A model generated the notes under the pieces. It was not told where the DNA came from and did no database searches. It saw nothing but the letters and a program-made list of their open reading frames with translations. From the NCBI RefSeq assembly GCF_006715085.1, contig NZ_VFMM01000003.1:992001-1056000 (forward strand): 64,000 nucleotides of DNA, written 5' to 3'. This document shows, one piece after another, positions 48,069-56,148 of the stretch. This stretch comes from Kribbella jejuensis (GTDB taxonomy: Bacteria; Actinomycetota; Actinomycetes; Propionibacteriales; Kribbellaceae). Within the stretch, counting starts at the first letter, position 1; the number at the start of each line of letters is the position of its first letter. A program made the translations under genes and the position numbers.

Positions 48069-49754
48069 TCAGTGCTGGGCTCTCTCGACCTTGCTCTTCA
48101 AGATCTCCGGTGTGTCGACAGTAGCTCCCTCGGACCGCAACCAGCGGTCAAGACTCGCCCGATCCTGCAGAGACATGACCGCGACCACATCCCCGGCCCG
48201 GGCCTGCGCGACCAGCGCCTGGGCCGCCTCGAGCTCGGTCGGGAACGCCGGTACGTCCTCGACGCCGACCGACGCGGCGCCTTCGCGGAACACCGCCTCG
48301 AGCTCGGCCGGCGGCCGGCCGCGCAGGTACTCGCTCTTGTGCCCGATCGCGACCTTGTCCGTCGCCCGCGCGCCCATCGCGCCGAGCGCCGCGACCATCT
48401 CGTCGGCCCGGTCGCCCGGCGAACCGAGCGCGAGCATCAACCGGCCGCCCTCGGGCCGGACGCCGTTCATGATCTCGATCAGCGCCTCCAGGCCGGCCTC
48501 GTTGTGGGCGAGGTCGATCACCACGGTGAAGTCGCGCAGCGAGTACATGTTCATCCGGCCGGGGTTGTTCTCGTTCGGCGCGAAGCTGCTCAGCCCCTCG
48601 ATCACCGCCGCCCGCGGCAGCCCGAGGCCGAGCGCGGCCGACGCCGCGGCCAGCGTGTTCTCCACGTTGTAGTGCGACAGCCCGGACAGCGTCATCGGTA
48701 CGTCGACCACCTTGAGCAACGGTTCCGGGTCGCGTGAGCTGTCCAGTACCGTCACGAAGCCGTCGAGCACGGTCGTCGCACGGCCGCCCTCGTCCAGCAC
48801 GGTCCGGATCGACGGCGAGTCGGGGTCCCGGGAGAACACCCAGCACTTGGCCGGTGAGCCGAGCCGCATCGCGAACGTCCGCGGGTCGTCGCCGTTCACC
48901 ACGCACCAACCACGCGGCCGGGTGATCTGCGTGATCACGGCCTTCACCTCGGCGAGCTGGTCGATCGTGTCGATGCCACCGAGGCCGAGATGATCGGCGG
49001 TGACGTTGGTGACCACCGACACGTCGTTGTACGCGATGCCGACGCCGCGGCGCAGGATCCCACCGCGCGCGGTCTCGACCACGGCGAGCTGGATACCCGG
49101 CTGGGACAGCACCTGCGCGGCGCCGCTCGGTCCGGAGAAGTCGCCGTACTTGATCAGTTCGCCGTCGAAGTACACGCCGTCGGTGCTGCTCCAGCCGACA
49201 TGCAGGTCGGCGGCGCGGCCGATGTGCGCGATCATCCGGGAGGTCGTGGTCTTGCCGTTCGTCCCGGTCACCGCGACCACCGGTACCTTCGGCCGCAGCG
49301 TCGGCGGCGGGTTGCCCGGCGGTTCGTCCCGGACACGTTCACCGACGGATGTGATCAGCTCGTTCAGGTCCTCGGCACCGAAGGCGTCCAGTACTTCGAC
49401 GATCGCCGCACCGAGCGCGCGGGCGCGTCCTTCGTGCGCCCACGGGAACGCGACCACGAGCCGCCGTACGTCGGACTCAGGACGGACCCGGACACCGATC
49501 CGGCCGATGCCGGCCTCACGGGCGATCCGCCGGACCACGTGACCGACCACGCGGATCGCGAACCGCTGCCGGAACCCGGACCCGATCCGGCCCGGCCGGG
49601 TGGTGCCGAGGCCGATCGCCTGCGCGTACGTCTTCGCGGCCGGTGCGGGCGCGTCCGCGAGCGCCGACACGTCGAGCGTCAGCTTGATCGCGGCACGGCT
49701 GAAGTAGAGGTTGGCGCCGTCCAGAACGCGCAGCTCCACCAGGGAAGTAGCCAC
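48069..49754 (-). CDS. CphA-like Mur ligase lacking the ATP-grasp domain
   Basis: 561-residue Mur ligase. Residues 164-170 are the P-loop GTNGKTT; STDGVYFDGEL, ETARGGILRRGVG, DHLGLGGIDTIDQL and the following region align closely with CphA (STDGIVIDERL, EVARGGILREGLG, DHLGLRGIETLEQL). Residues 1-150 resemble the CphA N-domain: ELRVLDGANLYFSR with ETRVYRGPNVWSYD, and GHVVRRIAREAG with EHVSLQLQQEAG. The ATP-grasp segment of about 260 residues between them in CphA is absent. It could join an amino acid to cyanophycin, dipeptides or a related peptide. Followed by the unknown membrane gene; precedes fabI on the opposite side. Confidence 0.88.
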   Translation of the reverse strand: MATSLVELRVLDGANLYFSRAAIKLTLDVSALADAPAPAAKTYAQAIGLGTTRPGRIGSGFRQRFAIRVVGHVVRRIAREAGIGRIGVRVRPESDVRRLVVAFPWAHEGRARALGAAIVEVLDAFGAEDLNELITSVGERVRDEPPGNPPPTLRPKVPVVAVTGTNGKTTTSRMIAHIGRAADLHVGWSSTDGVYFDGELIKYGDFSGPSGAAQVLSQPGIQLAVVETARGGILRRGVGIAYNDVSVVTNVTADHLGLGGIDTIDQLAEVKAVITQITRPRGWCVVNGDDPRTFAMRLGSPAKCWVFSRDPDSPSIRTVLDEGGRATTVLDGFVTVLDSSRDPEPLLKVVDVPMTLSGLSHYNVENTLAAASAALGLGLPRAAVIEGLSSFAPNENNPGRMNMYSLRDFTVVIDLAHNEAGLEALIEIMNGVRPEGGRLMLALGSPGDRADEMVAALGAMGARATDKVAIGHKSEYLRGRPPAELEAVFREGAASVGVEDVPAFPTELEAAQALVAQARAGDVVAVMSLQDRASLDRWLRSEGATVDTPEILKSKVERAQH

Positions 49755-49757
49755 CTA

Positions 49758-50528
49758 TCACGCTCCCATCGCGTGGTAGCCGCCGTCGACGTGGATGATC
49801 TCGCCGGTGGTCGAGGGGAAGAAGTCGGACAGCAGCGCGACGATCGTGCGGCCGGTCGGCTCCAGGTCGGACGGGTCCCAGCCCAGCGGGGCGCGGTCGA
49901 GCCACGGCTCCTCGAACTTCTCGAAGCCCGGGATCGCCTTCGCGGCCAGCGTCTTCAGCGGACCCGCCGACACCAGGTTGCAGCGGATGCCCTGCGCGCC
50001 GAGATCGCGCGCCAGGTACCGGTTGGTGGATTCGAGCGCCGCCTTCGCCACGCCCATCCAGTCGTAACCCGGCCAGGCGACGGTCGCGTCGAACGTCATC
50101 CCGACCACGCTGCCGCCGCGGCTCATCAGCGGCGCACACGTCACCGCGAGCGCCTTCAGGCTGTACGCCGACACGTGCACGGCCTGCGCCACGTCGTCCC
50201 ACGGCCCGTCGAGGAACTTGCCGCCGAGGATCGTCTCCGGGTTCCCGTACGCGATCGAGTGCACGACCCCGTCCAGCCCGTCGACGTGTTCGCGGACCGC
50301 GTCCGGCAACGCGGCCAGGTGCTCGGCGTTCGTGACGTCGAGCTCCAGTACCGGCGGCTCGACCGGGAGCCGCTTGGCGATCCGCTTGGTGATGCTGAGT
50401 GCACGGCCGAAGTTGGAGATCAGTACCGTCGCGCCCTGCTCCTGCGCGACCTTGGCGGTGGCGAAGCCGATGGACGAGTCGAGGGTGACCCCCGCGACCA
50501 GGATGCGCTTGCCGTCGAGGATGCCCAT
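49758..50528 (-). CDS. fabI: Enoyl-ACP reductase
   Basis: 256-residue enoyl-[acyl-carrier-protein] reductase, final reduction step of the FAS II cycle. The N-terminal LDGKRILVAGVTLDSSIGFATAKVAQEQGA is the FabI/InhA glycine-motif form. VHSIAYGNPE and the catalytic GYDWMGVAKAALES (Tyr-x6-Lys) match InhA, whose sequence at this place is AYNWMTVAK. Start ATG 50528 shares a base with the fabG stop (TGATG), so FabG and FabI are co-translated as in the mycobacterial mabA-inhA pair. Separated by 3 nt from the Mur ligase gene. Confidence 0.95.
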   Translation of the reverse strand: MGILDGKRILVAGVTLDSSIGFATAKVAQEQGATVLISNFGRALSITKRIAKRLPVEPPVLELDVTNAEHLAALPDAVREHVDGLDGVVHSIAYGNPETILGGKFLDGPWDDVAQAVHVSAYSLKALAVTCAPLMSRGGSVVGMTFDATVAWPGYDWMGVAKAALESTNRYLARDLGAQGIRCNLVSAGPLKTLAAKAIPGFEKFEEPWLDRAPLGWDPSDLEPTGRTIVALLSDFFPSTTGEIIHVDGGYHAMGA

Positions 50529-51232
50529 CAGTTGCCCATCCCGATTCCGCCGTCGACCGGGATCACTGCGCCGGTGATGTAGCCGGCCTCCTCGGACGAG
50601 AGCCAACGGACCGCGTTCGCGATCTCCGAGGTCAGGCCGAACCGCCCGAGCGGGATCTGGCTCAGGTACTGCTTCTGGGTGTCCTCGGGCAGTACGGCGG
50701 TCATGTCGGTCTCGACGAACCCGGGCGCGACCACGTTCGCGGTGATGCCCCGGCTGCCCAGCTCGCGGGCGATCGACCGGGCCATCCCGATCAGGCCGGA
50801 CTTGCTGGCCGCGTAGTTCACCTGGCCGGGCGAGCCGAGCAGGCCGACCACCGAGGAGATGAACACGATCCGGCCCTTGCGCAGCCGCAGCATGCCCTTC
50901 GCGGCCCGGCGGGCGACCCGGAACGAACCGGTCAGGTTGGTCTGCAGGACCTGGTCCCAGTCCTCGTCGGACATCCGCAGCAGCAGGGTGTCGCGGGTGA
51001 TCCCGGCGTTCGCCACCAGCACCTCGACCGGGCCGTGCTCGGCCGCGATCGTGTCGAACGCGGCGTCCACCTGCTCCTGGTCGGTGATGTCGCACTTCAC
51101 GCCGAGGAAACCCTCCGGCGGCGGGCTGGAGTTGTAGGTCACGGCGACCTGGTCACCCGCTTCCTTGAACGCGGTCGCGATCGCCAGCCCGATGCCCCGG
51201 TTGCCTCCGGTCACCAGTACAGACCTGCTCAC
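50528..51232 (-). CDS. fabG: 3-oxoacyl-ACP reductase
   Basis: 234-residue FabG. Seen: LVTGGNRGIGLAIATAF (NADPH), NAGITRD, the catalytic Ser in FISSVVGLLGSPGQVNYAASKSGL (Tyr and Lys as YAASK) and APGFVETDMT. GTG start at 51232 with GGAGG 5 nt before. It reduces beta-ketoacyl-ACP in fatty-acid synthesis. First gene of the fabG-fabI pair; the gene order equals mabA-inhA of mycobacteria, although no mycolic-acid genes are visible here. Confidence 0.95.
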   Translation of the reverse strand: MSRSVLVTGGNRGIGLAIATAFKEAGDQVAVTYNSSPPPEGFLGVKCDITDQEQVDAAFDTIAAEHGPVEVLVANAGITRDTLLLRMSDEDWDQVLQTNLTGSFRVARRAAKGMLRLRKGRIVFISSVVGLLGSPGQVNYAASKSGLIGMARSIARELGSRGITANVVAPGFVETDMTAVLPEDTQKQYLSQIPLGRFGLTSEIANAVRWLSSEEAGYITGAVIPVDGGIGMGN

Positions 51233-51292
51233 TAGCCCTCCTCACGTCGTCGGTCGGAGGAACGCTATCCCAACTGCGCCGGTGGGTCCGAC

Positions 51293-51505
51293 TCAGGAGT
51301 CTTCGAGCCGGAAACCGACCTTCATCGTCACCTGGTAGTGGTCGATCTGGTTGTCGGCGAGGTGGCCGCGGATGTCGGTGACCTCGAACCAGTCCAGGTG
51401 CCGAAGCGTCTCCCCGGCGCGCGCGATCCCATTGGTGATCGCCTGGTTCAGCCCCTCCTTGGACGTGCCCACGATCTCGGTGACCCGGTACGTGCGATCG
51501 GTCAT
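51293..51505 (-). CDS. Dodecin
   Basis: 70-residue dodecin, a dodecameric flavin-binding storage or buffer protein. The whole fold is present: YRVTEIVGTSKEGLNQAITNGIARAGETLRHLDWFEVTDIRGHL, with the flavin-stacking Trp in LDWFEV and Gln in NQIDHYQVTMKVGFRL. A ribosome site AGGGAGAGG precedes the ATG at 51505. It lies 60 nt downstream side of fabG's start region, on the same strand. Confidence 0.93.
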   Translation of the reverse strand: MTDRTYRVTEIVGTSKEGLNQAITNGIARAGETLRHLDWFEVTDIRGHLADNQIDHYQVTMKVGFRLEDS

Positions 51506-51578
51506 GACATACCTCTCCCTGCCTGGCTGCGCTGGGGCGGGTAGCGCGGCGTACCGTTGTTCTTGGTGAGGAGGATAG

Positions 51579-51962
51579 ATGTCGAGACGCCATCAGCGGA
51601 GCAGCACGGCGGTCATCTCGGTGACCAGTGCGCAACCCGGCCGGTCCGAGGACCTGGACAGCCGGATCGTGCGGTACGCCTGGATGATGTCGATCCGGGT
51701 GGTGTGCTTCGTGCTCGCGGTGATCACGCCGTCGCCGTGGCGATGGATGTTCGTCGTCGGCGCGATCGTGCTGCCGTACTTCGCGGTGGTGCTGGCCAAC
51801 GCCCATCGCTCCGTCACCCAGGACGGCGGGAACGCGTTCATCGCACCCGCCCGGCCGGCGATCACCGAGCGCCCGGCGGTCGTCGTACCGGCCGACCCCG
51901 AGCCGGCCCAGGACCCGAATCAGCAGCCGAATCAGGACCGCCGGACCGACACCGAAAAGTGA
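51579..51962 (+). CDS. DUF3099-family membrane protein
   Basis: 127-residue protein with two membrane helices (YAWMMSIRVVCFVLAVIT, WRWMFVVGAIVLPYFAVVLAN) and an acidic disordered tail (PEPAQDPNQQPNQDRRTDTEK). The N-terminal TSAQPGRSEDLDSRIVRYAWMMSIRVVCF is the signature of DUF3099. GGAGGA lies just before the ATG at 51579. Divergent from dodecin. Function unknown. A stable hairpin with T-run is 90 bp downstream. Confidence 0.88.
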   Translation: MSRRHQRSSTAVISVTSAQPGRSEDLDSRIVRYAWMMSIRVVCFVLAVITPSPWRWMFVVGAIVLPYFAVVLANAHRSVTQDGGNAFIAPARPAITERPAVVVPADPEPAQDPNQQPNQDRRTDTEK

Positions 51963-52050
51963 TCTTGGCCGGGACTGGAAAACTTGGACTGATCCGTGTC
52001 AGAATCTCCCGCGTGCTCTGAAGTTCATGAGTGAAATTCAGGGACTTGAT

Positions 52051-52099
52051 GCGGCGTCGGACGGCTCCCCCCGTGGCTGTCCGACGTCGCTTCATTTTT
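52051..52099 (+). terminator. Intrinsic terminator with T-run
   Basis: GCGGCGTCGGAC (52051-52062) pairs with GTCCGACGTCGC (52079-52090), one G-T wobble, followed by TTCATTTTTG. This is the most classical rho-independent terminator in the window. It is 88 nt after the DUF3099 stop, leaving 51963-52050 untranslated; a small RNA ending here cannot be ruled out. Confidence 0.8.
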
Positions 52100-52140
52100 G
52101 CCCAGGCTATTGATTATTGAGACATCAGGAATGCAGGAAT

Positions 52141-52341
52141 GTGACCGAAGAAGCCGTATCGACCGTCTGCTCCGCCAGGGGTTGCAGCAACCAGGCCACC
52201 TGGGCGTTGCGCTGGAACAACCCGAAGATCCACACGCCGGACCGGCGCAAGACCTGGCTGGCCTGTGACGAACACAAGGACAGCTTGTCCGACTTCCTGG
52301 ACCGCCGGTCATTCCTGCGCGAGGTCGAACCATTCACGTAA
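52141..52341 (+). CDS. Small Cys/His protein, conserved hypothetical
   Basis: 66-residue protein with CSARGCSNQATWALRWNNPKIHTPDRRKTWLACDEH: three Cys and a C-terminal His that could bind one zinc (CxxxxC...C..H). From memory, close relatives are widespread in actinobacteria and sometimes carry the misleading label acetone carboxylase. Start GTG at 52141 is preferred to a TTG at 52117. No partner evident; moaA is convergent. Function unknown. Confidence 0.75.
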   Translation: MTEEAVSTVCSARGCSNQATWALRWNNPKIHTPDRRKTWLACDEHKDSLSDFLDRRSFLREVEPFT

Positions 52342-52441
52342 GTGAATGTCGAGCAGCCACGCCCGGGAGATACCGAAAAAGAGTATTTCCGGATTAGGCC
52401 GGAGTCGCGCGGCTTAGCTTGCGGCTTAGCCCGGGCTTGGC

Positions 52442-53461
52442 TCAACCGCCGATCGCGGACATCGGCCGGGACGGTTGCAGAAAGCTCGGGTCGTTGATGC
52501 CGTGGCCCGGCAGTTTGCCGATCATCGCGCGCCGCCAACGGTCCGCGAGTTCCTCGTCGTCGGCGCCGGCCCGCAGTGCCGTCCGCAGGTCGGATTCGGT
52601 GCGCGCGAACAGGCAGTCCCGGACCTGGCCGTCGGCGGTCAACCGGACCCGGTCACAGTCGCCGCAGAACGGCCGGGTGACCGAGGCGATGATGCCGACC
52701 GTCTGCGGCCCGCCGCCGACCAGGAACGACTCGGCCGGCGCGCTGCCGCGCTTCGACGCGTCGTCCGGCGTCAGGTGGAACCGCTCGGTCAGCATGCCGA
52801 GGATCTCCTCGGCGGTGATCATCGTCGACCGGTCCCAGCCGTGCTGCGCGTCCAGCGGCATCTGCTCGATGAACCGCAGTTCATAGCCGTGCTCGAGGCA
52901 GAACTCCAGCAATTGCGGCGCTTCGGTGTCATTCACGCCGCGCATGAGGACCGCATTCACCTTCACCGGCGTCAGATCCGCGTCGTTGGCGGCCGCCAGT
53001 CCGGCGATCACGTCCTTCATCCGGTCCCGGCGGGTCAATTTCTTGAACGTCTCCGCGTCGACCGTGTCGAGGCTCACGTTCACCCGGTCCAGACCGGCTT
53101 CCTTCAGCGCTTCCGCCTGCCGGGCAAGGCCGATCCCGTTGGTGGTCACCGACACCTCGGGGCGTGGCGTGAGTTGCGTCGTACGAGCGACGATGTCGAC
53201 CAGGCCGCGGCGCAGCAGCGGTTCGCCGCCGGTGAAACGGATCTCCTGCACGCCCAGGTGCGTGACGGCGATCGAGACCAGCCGCACAACCTCGTCGTCG
53301 GTGAGCAGCTCGGGCTTCGCCAGCCAGTCCAGCCCCTCCTCCGGCATGCAGTACGTACAGCGGAGGTTGCAGCGGTCCGTGAGCGAGACGCGGAGGTCCG
53401 TCGCGACCCGGCCGTACCGGTCCGCCAGGCCCGTTCGCGTCGCGTGCTGGATCACCGTCAT
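52442..53461 (-). CDS. moaA: GTP 3',8-cyclase (molybdenum cofactor synthesis)
   Basis: 339-residue radical-SAM enzyme, first step of molybdopterin synthesis. The N-terminal cluster motif is CNLRCTYC (Cys31, 35, 38), with FTGGEPLLR for SAM binding. The C-terminal second cluster is FCGDCDRVRLTADGQVRDCLF. The terminal pair is GG (SAIGG), as required for the GTP-binding tail. TATTGT is 6 nt before the ATG at 53461; an upstream extension is not supported. Divergent from SURF1. Cofactor made may serve the molybdoenzyme at 21762. Confidence 0.95.
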   Translation of the reverse strand: MTVIQHATRTGLADRYGRVATDLRVSLTDRCNLRCTYCMPEEGLDWLAKPELLTDDEVVRLVSIAVTHLGVQEIRFTGGEPLLRRGLVDIVARTTQLTPRPEVSVTTNGIGLARQAEALKEAGLDRVNVSLDTVDAETFKKLTRRDRMKDVIAGLAAANDADLTPVKVNAVLMRGVNDTEAPQLLEFCLEHGYELRFIEQMPLDAQHGWDRSTMITAEEILGMLTERFHLTPDDASKRGSAPAESFLVGGGPQTVGIIASVTRPFCGDCDRVRLTADGQVRDCLFARTESDLRTALRAGADDEELADRWRRAMIGKLPGHGINDPSFLQPSRPMSAIGG

Positions 53462-53529
53462 CCCCCCACAATACGTGCCCCGTCCGTGCCGGGCGTCGGC
53501 CGTTTCAGGCGATGGCTTAAGTTCGACAC

Positions 53530-54321
53530 GTGGGCCGTATCGTGAACATCCGCTGGATCGCCGCCGCACTGGGGGTCCTGCTGCTGGCAACCGTGTGCGT
53601 CGAGCTCGGTCGCTGGCAGCTGCACCGGCTCGACGAACGCAAGGCGCGCAACGCGGTGACCAGGGCCAACCTGGCCGCCCAGCCCGCGCCCATCGACCAG
53701 ATCCTCGGCCCGCAGGGCGTGGTCGGAGACCAGCACGCCTGGCGGACCGTGGTCGTCACGGGGACGTACGACGCCTCGAAGCAGATCGTGCTGAAGTACC
53801 GCAACGTCGACGACCGGCCCGGCTTCGAGATCGTCACGCCGCTGATGCTCTCCGACGGCAAGGCGCTGCTGGTGGATCGTGGGTTCCTCCCCCGCCAGAG
53901 CTCCGAGCTGATGCCGCTGCACGTCCCCGCCGTACCGACCGGGCAGGTGACGGTGACCGGGAGGCTGCAGCGCAGCGAACGCGGCGGTCACACCACCGGC
54001 GGCACGCCGGACGACGGGACGGCGCGGCTGATCAACGGCCCCGATTTCGCGAAGGTCCTCGGCCTGAACCTGTACGACGGGTATGTGCAGATCACCAAGC
54101 AGGATCCTCCGAACGATCCGTCGTTCAACGGGTTCCCGGGGCCGGAGATCGACGACGGTCCACACTTCTTCTACGCGTTGCAGTGGTTCTTCTTCGCGCT
54201 GCTGGCGATCGGTGGACTGGTCTACTTCACGAAAACGGGAGGCCGTGGTGGCAAGGACGAGCCCGGAGACAAACCCGAGAACGTCGAGCAACCCGCGGCC
54301 CACGCCGGCGCGGCGGATTGA
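53530..54321 (+). CDS. SURF1-family cytochrome oxidase assembly protein
   Basis: 263-residue membrane protein of the SURF1 family. N-terminal helix IRWIAAALGVLLLATVCVEL then GRWQLHRLDERKARN (family GxWQxxR motif), GFEIVTPLMLSDGKALLVDRGFLP, and a C-terminal helix HFFYALQWFFFALLAIGGLVYF. It helps insert heme a in cytochrome oxidase. GTG start at 53530, 6 nt after TAAGTT. The 3' end overlaps the GH15 start by 74 nt. Confidence 0.92.
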   Translation: MGRIVNIRWIAAALGVLLLATVCVELGRWQLHRLDERKARNAVTRANLAAQPAPIDQILGPQGVVGDQHAWRTVVVTGTYDASKQIVLKYRNVDDRPGFEIVTPLMLSDGKALLVDRGFLPRQSSELMPLHVPAVPTGQVTVTGRLQRSERGGHTTGGTPDDGTARLINGPDFAKVLGLNLYDGYVQITKQDPPNDPSFNGFPGPEIDDGPHFFYALQWFFFALLAIGGLVYFTKTGGRGGKDEPGDKPENVEQPAAHAGAAD

Positions 54322-56092
54322 GGACTACGCGCTGATCGGCGACCTGCAGACCGCCGCGCTGGTGTCCAAGCAGGGCTCGATCGATTGGTTGTGCTTTCCA
54401 CGGTTCGACTCCCCCGCGTGCTTCGCGGCGCTGCTCGGCACCGACGACAACGGCCACTGGCGGATCGCCCCGCAGGACGCCGACGCGATCAGCAGCCGGC
54501 ACTACCGCGGCGACACGCTGGTGCTGGAGACCGAGTGGTCGACGCCGGGCGGGTCCGTCCGGGTGATCGACTTCATGCCGCCGCGCGACGCGGCGCCGGA
54601 CGTGGTCCGCATCGTCGAGGGCATCAGCGGTTCCGTCGAGATGCGATCGGAGCTCAAGCTGCGGTTCGACTACGGTCACGTGGTGCCGTGGGTCCGGCGC
54701 TCCGACGGGCAGATCGATGCGATCGCCGGGCCCGACGCGGTCTCGCTGCGCTCCGACGTCCACCAGTACGGCCGCGACCTGACGACGTACGGCGACTTCC
54801 GGATCGGCAAGGGCGACCGGGCCTGGTTCGTGCTGACCTGGCACCCGTCGCACCACCCGGTCCCGAAGGCGACCGACGCGATCGGTTCGCTCAAGCCGAC
54901 CGAGGATTTCTGGACCGACTGGATCGGCCGCGGTACGAGCGCGACCGACCTCAGCGAGGAGGTGACCCGGTCGATCCTCACGTTGAAGGCGCTGACGTAC
55001 GCGCCGTCCGGTGGCATCGTCGCCGCGCCGACCACCTCGCTGCCCGAATCGATCGGCGGCGCGCGGAACTGGGACTACCGGTACTGCTGGTTGCGCGACG
55101 CAACGATGACGCTGTCCGCGATGCTCCGCGCCGGGTACACCGACGAGGCCGAGGCCTGGCGGAACTGGCTGCTCCGCGCGATCGCCGGCTCGCCGCAGGA
55201 CGTGCAGATCATGTACGGCGTGACCGGCGAACGCCGGCTGACCGAGTTCGAGGCCGGCTGGCTGCCCGGGTTCGCCGGCTCGGCACCGGTACGGATCGGG
55301 AACGCGGCCGCGGAACAGCTGCAGATCGACGTGTTCGGCGAGGTGATGGACGTGCTCGCGCTGTCCCGGGAGCACCAGATCGGCGCCACCGACGAGGCGT
55401 GGCAGGTGCAGCGCGGGCTGATGCGGCACCTGGACGAGGTGTGGAACCAGCCGGACGAAGGGATCTGGGAGGTTCGCGGCGGGCGGCAGCACTTCACGTA
55501 CTCCAAGGTGATGGCGTGGGGCGCGTTCGACCGGGCCGCGCGGGCGGTCGAGCGGTTCGGGCTGAGCGGGCCGGCCAAGGAGTGGCGGGCGCGCGCGGAC
55601 GAGATTCACCAGGCGGTGTGCGATCAGGCGTACGACCCGGACCGCAACACCTTCACCCAGGCGTACGGCAGCAAGGCGCTCGACGCCGCCGTGCTGCTGA
55701 TCCCGCAGGTCGGGTTCCTGCCGCCGGACGATCCGCGGGTCGTCGGCACGGTCGACGCCGTCCAACGGGAGCTGACCGCGGACGGCTTCGTCAAGCGGTA
55801 CCTGACCGAGCACACCGACGACGGGCTCAGCGACGACGAGGGGACCTTCCTGATCTGCTCGTTCTGGCTTGCCGACGCGCTCGCGATGGTCGGCCGGGTC
55901 GGCGAGGCCCGCGACCTGTACGAGAAGCTCGTTGCCCTACGCAACGACGTCGGCCTGCTCGCCGAGGAGTACGACGTGAGCTCCGGGCGGATGCTCGGCA
56001 ACTTCCCGCAGGCGTTCTCCCATCTCGGTCTGGTGAACACGGCTTGGCACCTGACGACGGCGGAATCCCCGGTGCGTAAGTCGGCGTACTAG
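54248..56092 (+). CDS. GH15-family glycosidase (glucoamylase/trehalase-like)
   Basis: 614-residue intracellular GH15 protein. YALIGDLQTAALVSKQGSIDWLCFPRFDSPACFAALLG is the family opening; GGARNWDYRYCWLRDATMTL holds the first acid region; LSDDEGTFLICSFWLADALAMVG and LLAEEYD the second Glu. No signal peptide. Relatives are glucoamylases or trehalases (actinobacterial TreH-like); the substrate is uncertain. GTG 54248 has GGGAGG 5 nt before it, so the gene begins inside SURF1 by 74 nt in another frame. Confidence 0.9.
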   Translation: MARTSPETNPRTSSNPRPTPARRIEDYALIGDLQTAALVSKQGSIDWLCFPRFDSPACFAALLGTDDNGHWRIAPQDADAISSRHYRGDTLVLETEWSTPGGSVRVIDFMPPRDAAPDVVRIVEGISGSVEMRSELKLRFDYGHVVPWVRRSDGQIDAIAGPDAVSLRSDVHQYGRDLTTYGDFRIGKGDRAWFVLTWHPSHHPVPKATDAIGSLKPTEDFWTDWIGRGTSATDLSEEVTRSILTLKALTYAPSGGIVAAPTTSLPESIGGARNWDYRYCWLRDATMTLSAMLRAGYTDEAEAWRNWLLRAIAGSPQDVQIMYGVTGERRLTEFEAGWLPGFAGSAPVRIGNAAAEQLQIDVFGEVMDVLALSREHQIGATDEAWQVQRGLMRHLDEVWNQPDEGIWEVRGGRQHFTYSKVMAWGAFDRAARAVERFGLSGPAKEWRARADEIHQAVCDQAYDPDRNTFTQAYGSKALDAAVLLIPQVGFLPPDDPRVVGTVDAVQRELTADGFVKRYLTEHTDDGLSDDEGTFLICSFWLADALAMVGRVGEARDLYEKLVALRNDVGLLAEEYDVSSGRMLGNFPQAFSHLGLVNTAWHLTTAESPVRKSAY

Positions 56093-56148
56093 TACTTGCC
56101 GTGGGCTACGAGATGCGCGGTGTGGTGGCTTACGGCAGGATGGTGGGT

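Noticed and set aside
51963..52099. Small RNA ending at the T-run terminator
   Set aside because: No convincing promoter with correct spacing was found; the terminator is adequately explained by the DUF3099 transcript.
52409..52430. 10 bp direct repeat GCGGCTTAGC near the end of moaA
   Set aside because: Two copies 12 bp apart only, no associated gene or att-like partner elsewhere in the window.
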